From: Micromonosporaceae bacterium KJ-029
GTDB lineage: Bacteria; Actinomycetota; Actinomycetes; Mycobacteriales; Micromonosporaceae
DNA length: 64,000 nucleotides
Assembly: GCA_005402585.1 (NCBI GenBank)
Contig: BIFP01000007.1
Span: 124,001 to 188,000 of the forward strand
Direction of reading: 5' to 3'
Position 1 is the stretch's first letter, and each line of letters starts with the position of its first letter. Positions 34,817 to 42,900 of this stretch are shown in pieces. The notes under the pieces were generated by a model that was given only the letters and a program-made list of their open reading frames with translations, had not been told where the DNA came from and searched no databases. A program made the position numbers and the translations under genes.

Positions 34817-36646
34817 TCAGGCCGCGACTGAGTCGGCCCGCCATCCGGCCTCCGAGGCCGCCGATCGCACCGCCGCCAACTCGGCTGCGTAGTCGCGGAC
34901 CAGCGCGGGCAGGCGGTACCGACCCCGCTCGTCCTGGTGTACCAAATGCGCGTCAACCAGGTCCTCCAGGGCACGCCACACCCGCCCGGCGGGAATGCCG
35001 AGCCGCACCGCCGTCCGCTCGGGGACGACCGCCGCGTCGGGCGACTGACCGAGCAGGGCAAGCAGACGGCCGACCACCTCGTCGGCCGAGCGAAGGGCGG
35101 CGACGTGGGCCGCCAAGCTCGCCCGCACCGACAGGTCACCGAACGACAGCAGGTCCAGCCGCGCCCGCCCGTCACGCACCCGGTCGACCAGGGCGCCGAC
35201 CGGAGTGTCCGGCCGGCCCGCCAACCGCGAGGCGGCAATCCGCAGCGCCAGCACCGATCCGGCGCAGAGGCGGATCAGTTCGGTGGTGGCGGCGGGTTCC
35301 GTGTCCAGCCGGCCGGCACCGACGAGTGCGGCCAACAGCGCCCGCGCCCCGGTGGACGACAGGGGACGCAGCCCGATCGACCGGATCCCGTCCAGTCCGT
35401 GCAGCCGCCGCCGGCTGACGACGATCAGCGCCGGGCCGGGCCCGGCCGGAACCAGCGGGCGCACCTGGTCGGTGCTGGTCACTCCATCGATGACGAGAAG
35501 AACTCGCCGGCCGGCCACCCGGCTCCGGTACCACCCGGCCCGCTCGTCGACGTCCTCCGGCACCTCACCGGTGGACACCCCCAGCGCGCGCAGTACCCGG
35601 CCAAGCACCTCCGCGGCAGACGCCGACGGCCGTGACCCAAGGTCGACGAAGATCTGCCCATCCGGAAACTCGACGCCGACCGAGTGTGCGGCCCGGACCG
35701 CGAGCGCCGTCTTCCCGCTGCCGGCCGGCCCGGTGACGACCGCGGCAGCCGGCATCTTCCCCACGACGGACGCGACAACCTCCGCCACCTCCTCGGTACG
35801 CCCGACGAACGTGGTGAGATCCACCGGTAGTTCCCGGGGTACGTCGGGCGCCTCGCTGACCATGCGCGCCGCCCTGTTTAGTCGGAGCGGCAGTCCGGCC
35901 GCGTAGGCGAGATCGGGTGAACGGCCCAGCATGGCCCGATGAAGCGCCGCGAGTTCCTCTCCCGGCTCGACGGCGAGATGTTCCGCGAGCACCGCGTGCG
36001 CCTCGCGGTACGCGGTCAGTGCCGCCGGCACATCTCCGCAGCGGTAGAGGGCGAGCATCAGGTGCCCCCAGGCACGCTCCCGCAGCGGGTGCGCGGCGAG
36101 ATGCCGACGCAGGTCGCCGAGCAGGTCAGCGTGCTCACCGACGGCCAGTCGGGCCTGCGCCCACTCCTCGAACACCTGGAGGCGCTGTTCCTCGAGGCCG
36201 GCCCAGTGACCGTCCAGCCCTGGCCCGGACGGCAGCCCGTCGCCGGCCGGCCCGCGCCACAGACCGAGCGCGGCGGTCAACGCGGCGACCGCCAGGCGGT
36301 TATCGCCGGCCGACAGGTGGACCCGGCCCTCCCTGGCCAGACACTCAAATCGGCCGACGTCCAGTTCCTCGGCGCCCAGGCGCAACTCGTAGGCATTGCG
36401 GCGGGCGGTCAACCGGTCACCCAGCACCTTGCGCAGGCCCGTCACGTGCGACCGAAGGTTGGCCACCGCGGATGCCGGGGGCGTGGCACCCCAGGCGGCC
36501 TCGGCGAGACGGTTCAGCGACACCGGCCCGTTGGCACCTAACGCCAGGGCGGCGAGCACAGACTGCCGCTTCGCCGCTCCCGGCGTGACATCGACACCCT
36601 CGACGAGCAGTTGCATTCGGCCGAGGAACCTGAGTTCCACCTGCAT
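34817..36646 (-). CDS. SARP-family transcriptional regulator (wHTH-BTAD-NB-ARC)
   Basis: A 609-aa AfsR/SARP regulator. It has an OmpR-type winged-helix DNA-binding domain (about 1-95; VELRFLGRMQLLVEG, SVLAALALGANGPVSLNRLAEAAWG), a bacterial transcriptional activation domain (about 98-245) and an NB-ARC-type ATPase. The ATPase has Walker A GPAGSGKTAL and the Walker B-like segment VLLVIDGVTSTDQVRPLV. A short helical C-terminus follows, without the TPR array of full AfsR. Such proteins activate secondary-metabolism genes. No biosynthetic cluster is adjacent; its nearest possible targets are itself and the giant RHS gene. The ATG at 36646 has GGGGGAG upstream. Confidence 0.9.
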   Translation of the reverse strand: MQVELRFLGRMQLLVEGVDVTPGAAKRQSVLAALALGANGPVSLNRLAEAAWGATPPASAVANLRSHVTGLRKVLGDRLTARRNAYELRLGAEELDVGRFECLAREGRVHLSAGDNRLAVAALTAALGLWRGPAGDGLPSGPGLDGHWAGLEEQRLQVFEEWAQARLAVGEHADLLGDLRRHLAAHPLRERAWGHLMLALYRCGDVPAALTAYREAHAVLAEHLAVEPGEELAALHRAMLGRSPDLAYAAGLPLRLNRAARMVSEAPDVPRELPVDLTTFVGRTEEVAEVVASVVGKMPAAAVVTGPAGSGKTALAVRAAHSVGVEFPDGQIFVDLGSRPSASAAEVLGRVLRALGVSTGEVPEDVDERAGWYRSRVAGRRVLLVIDGVTSTDQVRPLVPAGPGPALIVVSRRRLHGLDGIRSIGLRPLSSTGARALLAALVGAGRLDTEPAATTELIRLCAGSVLALRIAASRLAGRPDTPVGALVDRVRDGRARLDLLSFGDLSVRASLAAHVAALRSADEVVGRLLALLGQSPDAAVVPERTAVRLGIPAGRVWRALEDLVDAHLVHQDERGRYRLPALVRDYAAELAAVRSAASEAGWRADSVAA

Positions 36647-36677
36647 GTTGCCGCTCCCCCGTTGAACCAGCCCGTTC

Positions 36678-36707
36678 AGGCTAGATCCCGGCTGCAGCAC
36701 GCAACAA
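36678..36707 (-). promoter_or_regulatory. Candidate promoter of the SARP gene
   Basis: On the minus strand TTGTTG (36707-36702) and TAGCCT (36683-36678) are separated by 18 bp, 32 bp upstream of the ATG. Confidence 0.5.
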
Positions 36708-36823
36708 GCCACGCCCCGAACAAGACGTGGTGGCGAACGTCAATGTGTTGTGACGGCGTGTCGATGTAACGAAATTTCGGGCGAATGCGCTTCCGCCGAC
36801 ATCATGGATGCTACCTAAGTGAA

Positions 36824-36857
36824 TGGCCGCCGAGGCGGAATCCCACCTCGACGGCCA
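36824..36857 (-). terminator. Hairpin downstream of the RHS gene
   Basis: TGGCCG-C-CGAGG (36824-36835) pairs with CCTCG-A-CGGCCA (36846-36857) as an 11-bp stem with one mismatch and a 10-nt loop. It is 134 nt after the RHS stop codon. Confidence 0.5.
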
Positions 36858-36990
36858 TCCTCGGCCCCGATTTCCGTCAGCACCGGCCGAACAATCTCCG
36901 ACGGCCCGTGGAACCCGAGACCCTATTGCTCATCATCTCATCGCCATAGCAGATCCTCGATTAGTTCGCCGATAGTGCGCGTATGTCAGG

Positions 36991-39900
36991 TCACCACCAC
37001 CACCAATCAAAGAAGCGGCCCGACCTAGCCTCGGCCCCACCTTCGGTATAGCCACCCTTACCCGGGCCGAAGCCGAACGAACCGGTCACCGAATGTACCG
37101 GCTGCTCCCATTTCCCGCTGCCCTCTGAGAGCGCGACAGCCCCGGGACCCCCACTTATCTGCCAGTAGTTGGACGGGCCAGGCTGGTCGTGGATAGCTCC
37201 GTCGGAAGCCACGCCGCTAATACCTAAGAATGCGCCGTAATTCGGGCCGATATCTCCGCCTCCTGAGGCGATCCAACCCAGGCCCTGGCCGTCACCCGCG
37301 ATGCAGGCCGATCCCCCGATCCCGCCAAGAAGGGCGCCACTCGCACTGACGCAGAGACCATACATACGAATGCCGCCGAAGTCCGGATGTAGCTGCAGCG
37401 TCCACGCCTCTCCCGGCACGTACGTCGAACGGTTTCGATCGTGTTCCAGCACCCTTAGGCAGGAGTCCGGCGACACGCCCTTGCAGAGGTTCTGCTTGCG
37501 CTGCTTATCCTGCTCCAACAAAACCAGGCACGAGTCGAGACTCGCATTACCGCAAATCTCCTTAGGGGACGGTCCAGGCTTGTAGGGGAAGTCGCCCGGC
37601 GGATCGTCCCCGTCAGGGATCTGTGAGACAGGACGAAGATCGACCACCTGCCCTGCTTCGTTCTCGTACAGCCGACACGAATCGTCACCGCAAGGACGGT
37701 GGCCGTCAACTTCGATCATGCTGATCGGGTTTCCGGCGCCGAAGGCGTAGCGGTTGCCGGTCCACGGGTCAAGGCCGAGGCTCATGTCAGCCATGGCCCC
37801 GTTATAGCTGTCTCGGGTAAGGAATCGGTTCAGGCTGGGGCTGTAGTCGCGGAAACCCATGTCGTACGAGTTGGAGGCATGGTCCCATCGCTTGGAGTTG
37901 AACCGGTAGGCGTTGTAGGGCTCCTTGGTGGGGTCTGCGGCGTCGGGTTTGTCGATGCCGGTGAACTCGCCGTCGTTGTTGCTGCCGTAGGCCGTGTAGC
38001 CGTAGGTGGCCGTGGTGTTGCCGGTCTCGTCGGTCAACTGTTCGACATCGGTGTGCGGGTTGTAGCCGTAGAAGGCGTCCTCCTCGCTGCCGCCGTCCTT
38101 GTGCGTGACCTGCGAGAGCCGCTGACCCCAGGGTGAGTACTGGTACGACTTGGTGAGCTTGCCAGCCACCTCCTCGTCGAGTACCTCCCCAGACAGGCCG
38201 AGGTAGTTGAAGGTGGTCACCTTCTCCTTCGCCCCGCCGACGTCGGTCGTCTTGGTCGCCGTCCGGTCCAGCGGGTCGTAGGTGTACCTGGTGACCGTGG
38301 TGCCGCTGCCGATCTTCTTGTGGTTCTCGATGATGTGGTCGAAGCCGTCGTAGCGGTTCCGCTCGATCACCACGCCAGCAGCCGTCACCGTGTCGAGCCG
38401 GCCGAACGGGTCGTAGTTGTACGACGAGGTCACCCCACCTGTGGTGGCGGTCAGTAGCCGGTTGCGGTCGTAGTTGAAGGTGGTCCTGGTGCCCTTGATC
38501 GTCTGATCGATGACGTTGTTGTTGGCGTCGTGGACGTAGGTTTCCGTGTCGGCACCGTCACCGGTTCTGACAAGTTGAGAGAGGCGGTCTCGCGGGTCGT
38601 AGGTGTAGTCGCTGGTGGTACTGAGGTACGCCGAGTGGTTGTCGGCGTTCATCTTCTTCGCGACGCCCCGGATGCGGTTGCCGTTCAGGTCGTAGGTGTG
38701 GGTGTGCTCCGACACCAACGTCCCGTTCGGCTTCTTCTCAACCTGGTGCTTCAGCAGGCCGTCGAGGTAGTACGTGTACTCGACGGTGTTGCCGTTGCCC
38801 TTGGTCTCTTCCAGCTTCTCCCCACGGTCGGTGTAGGTGAAGGTGGTGGTCTTCTTGTCCGGATCAGCTTCCGACTTGCCGTTGATCACCGTCGACACAA
38901 GGTCGCGATCGTCGTAGCCGAAGCTGGCGTACTTCTTGTCGTGCTCGGTGGTCAGTGGGGCGCTGTTCTCGTTGTAGGTGAAGGTAGTGGTGTTCCTGAC
39001 CGTGTCCGACTTGCTCTCGGTGACCGTCCGCACCTGGTTCAGTTCGGTGTAGACGACCGAGTAGGTGTCGACGCGGGCGCCGGGCGACGAGTCGGTGATG
39101 GTGGTGAGGTTGCCGTTCGGGTCGTACCGGTAGGCGTAGTCGACCTTCTCGTCGTCGGTCTCACCGGAGTTGTTCCGGACCAGCTTCACCGCGTCCGCGA
39201 CGACCGTTCCACCGGCCTGGTCCGACAGCGAGACGGTGTGGCCGTTGTCCTCGGTGAAGTTGTACGAACCGAGGCTCACCCACGCGCCCGGGTCGGCGGT
39301 CTGGTTGACCGTCCTCACCGTGTCGCCGGCGCCGTGGGTGACCGTGTACTTCGCGTCGGTCGCGGCACCGGAGATGCTCGGGTAGCGGGCGAACACCTCG
39401 TACGTGCCGTCCTGCGGCACGTTCAGCTGCCAGGTGAAGGTGTTCGCGCCGGTTCCCGCCGGGCGGGTGGCGTAGTTGTGGCCGTACTTGTCCTGCGCCT
39501 CGGTGGCCGCGTTCCAGGTACCGGTGGTGGCGGTGTTGTTGAAATCGGAGTTGTCGACCAGGACCACCTGCTGGCCGACCGGCACCCCGTCGTCGGTGCG
39601 GGACGCCAGCTTCCCGTCGGGGAAGTAGGACCAGGTCATGGTCCGGTTCGACGACCCGCCCGCCGATTTCACTGTCCGTGCGGTCTGGGCACCGAGCTCG
39701 TTGTAGTCGTACGACGTGACGATGTCCCACGGGTCGCTGCTGGTCTCGGTCCAGCCGTTGTCGAAGTAGGTGTAGGTCGTGTCGTTGCGGACCGACTCCC
39801 CCGCCGACGGCGGCGTGCTGACCGTCCTCAGCCGCCCCACGTCGTCGTACTGGTATGTGGTGACGTCCGCCGTCTTGTACCTGGCGTCGTTCTGGTCGTA

Positions 39901-42900
39901 CGCGGTGTGGGTCTCCTTCACCCGGTTCAGCTCGTCGTAGACGGTGCGGGTGGCGAAGTCGTCCGGGTCGTCGGTGGCGACACCCTTGGGGCTGATCACC
40001 CGGGTCTGGTTGCCGACCTCGTCGTACTCGAGCTTGGTGATGCGGTAGGTGATGACTCCGTTCTCGTTCTTGTGCGGCACCTTGACCTCACGCGGCTTGC
40101 CCCGCGGGTCGAGGGTGACCTCGGTGGTGTTGCCGAGCTGGTCGGTCGTGGCCTTCACCAGGCCGTCACGGTCGTAGGTGCTGGTGGTGAACTTGCCCAG
40201 CGCGTCCGCGGTCTTGATCAGCCGGTGCGCCCTGTCGTACTCGAACAGGGTGGTGTAGTCGAGGGGGTCCACGCTCGCGTTCTTGCGCGGGTCGATCACC
40301 TTGCGGACGTTGCCGACGTCGTCGTACTCGTACGAGATTCGGTGGCCCTCAGCGTTGGTGACACTGGTGAGCTGGTAGATCTCGTCGTACTCGTTGGTGG
40401 TGACGAAGTCACCGGCCCGCGGTGTCAGATTGCCCTTCGGCTCCGTGGTGGTGATCAGGTTGCCGACCGTGTCGTAGGTGAACGAGGTCTTCCGCTCCGG
40501 GTCTCCGGCGGCGTCGACCGGTGCCAGCGTGTACGTCAGCTGGTCGGCCTCGTCGTACACGGCCTTGCTCACCGCGCCGTTGGGCGCGTACGACTCGAGG
40601 ACGTTGTCGTTCTCGTCGTACTTCGGCGCCGGCGTGACGATGAAGTCGCCCGCGTCCTGGTCCTTCGGAACCCGGTTCTCCAGCGGGCGGCCGAAGGTGT
40701 CGTACGTCTGGGTGGTCTCCTTGTCGTAGGCGTCGGTGACATTCAGGACGTTGCCGCGCACGTCGTAGACAAAACTCGTCGACTTGCCGAGCGCGTCGGT
40801 GATGGTCTGCGGGTAACCGTTCTTGTCGAACTCGCTGTTGGTGGTGACGTTGCCGTTGGCGTCGGTGGCCGTCAGCATCTGGCCCCAGGCGTCGTACGTG
40901 TAGGAGGTCTTGTAGTCCTCCGGGTCCGGCGTCGTGTTGCCCATCGGGTCGACGACCCAGGCCAGGTCACCGTTGTCCGCGTAGCCGAAGGTCCACTTCC
41001 GGCCTTCCGGGCTGGTCTTCTCCGTGAGGTCGGCGACGTAGCCGTTGAGCTGGCGCTGGTAGCCCAGCACCGTGCCCGAGGTGCCGTTGGCGACCGCCTC
41101 CGCGTCCTTGACTTCGGTCGGGTAGCCGGTCTTGGCGTCGTACGCCCAGGTGGAGACGGCGCCGTTGTTCTCCTCCAGCCGGATGACGTTGTGGTCGTCG
41201 TCCCAGCCGAGCTTGGTGGTCTGGTTCTTGGCGTTGGTGGTCTGGACGGGCCGGCCGTAGCCGTCCATCTGGTACGCGGTGGTGTGGTTCTCCGCGTCCG
41301 TGACCGTGGTGTGGATGTCCTTGCCCTGCGGCCCGTCCGGGTCCACGTAGGCGAACTGTGTCTGGTGATCGAGTCGGTCGGTGTAGGACTTCGTCCGCCA
41401 CTGCCACCGCGGGTCGTCGCCCGCCTGCGGGTAGTGGTAAACCAGATTGGTGGCGTTGCCGCGCGGGTCGGTGACCTTGACCAGCTTGACGTTCTTGTTT
41501 CCCTGCGTCATGTCGTAGGCGAACCTGAACTTTTTCGGCGTGCCGTTGGTGGAGCCGGCCCCGTCGATCAGTTCGCCCAGTAGACCCTTGTCCGTGTAGG
41601 TAAAGGTGAGCTTGCGGCCCGAGATGTCGGTGATCTGCGAGATGCGGTCGATGATGTGTGGGTTGTTCAGCTTGGTCGCGGACTTCCGCGTCCAGTTCTC
41701 GTCGTCGATGTAGTCGTAGTCCTGGCCCTTGACGTAGTAGTCGATGGTCAGGGTCTCCCGACCCGCCGGATCGGTCAGGTAGCGCAGGAACTTCGTCGGC
41801 ATGTTGCTGGACTTGCGCTCCTCATAGGTGAAGCGCATCTCGTTGCCGTTGTTGTCCACGACGCTGGACAGGAAGCCCTCGCAGTCGTAGAAGAACTGCG
41901 TGCGGTCCGGCTTGGTGAGCACCCAGGCTCGCGGCTCCTGCGTATTCGGCTTGCAGTCGACTGGGCGGTGCTTCTGCAGGTGCAGGTGTACACCCTTCGG
42001 GGCCTTCCACTCACCGGCGGTGGCGTCCCAGGTGAACCAGTGGCTGGTGCCGTCCCCGTCGGTAAGGGTGATCTTCGTCGGGTTGGGCTTGGGGTGGAAG
42101 TCCAGCGGGGTGCCCAGACGCATCAACGACGACGCCTGCAGCGACCAGCCGAAGCCGGCGACCGTGTCGCTGGTGTCCAGCGAGTTGTACGCCAGCCGGA
42201 CGAAGGTCGACAGGCCCCGCGACGGGTTGCTGAACGCGTTGTACGACCAGACGGTGTTGCCGGCGTACAGGTTGTTCATCAGGGTGCCGCCAGCGCCGGT
42301 GTTCTTGCCCGCGTACGAGTAGAACTTCTCCAGGCCGAGCTGGTCGGAGGTCGGCTCCTCCACCGTGACCTTCTGCGACAGTGCCTCGATCGGGCCGCTG
42401 TCCGACAGCTTCCGGCCGTCGTTCTTGTTGCGCAGGTCCCAGTTGAGCAGGTACTCCGTGCGCATGTTGCCGTCAGCCGACGACGGCGGCGTCTTCACCT
42501 GCGCGGTGATGTCGACCGTGTCGCCCGGTGCCACGTTGCCCGGCAACGGGGTGCGCAGCTCGAAGCTCTCGTCGGTGGCGTCCACCGGGTTGCCGTTCTC
42601 GTCCAGCCGCTTCCAGTCGTACGAGAGTTCCCAGTCGGTCGTCTTCCACTCGGAGAGCGACGGGTTCGACAGGGTCACCGGCACGGTGTACGTCGCGTCG
42701 GGTACCAGCAGTTGCGGGGTTTCGGCCGCGTAGTACGTCGACTCGGCGGTCTGCTCGAGGTAGGTGACCTCCAGCGTCGGTCGCAGCAGCGGCTCCGGTG
42801 CCTCCGAGTTGAGCAACATGACGCGCTGGTTGTCGGCCGCCTCGTCCTTGAACTTGAGCAGCAGTCCGTGGTTCGTGCCCGGTTCGGCGACCCAGTCGGC

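Larger units (their letters stand above)
36647..36990. other. 344-bp intergenic region with SARP promoter and RHS-side terminator
   Basis: No gene is supported on either strand, and the region is noticeably less GC-rich than its surroundings. It holds the minus-strand SARP promoter (36678-36707) and a hairpin (36824-36857). No immunity-protein-like frame is present directly after the RHS stop. Confidence 0.6.

Noticed and set aside
36647..36990. Search for an immunity gene downstream of the RHS tip
   Set aside because: No minus-strand frame with a plausible start and length is present; only a hairpin and the SARP promoter are seen.
36819..37028. A 69-codon plus-strand frame overlapping the RHS 3' end
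   Set aside because: It runs through the candidate terminator hairpin and antisense to the RHS tail, without a ribosome binding site or recognisable sequence.
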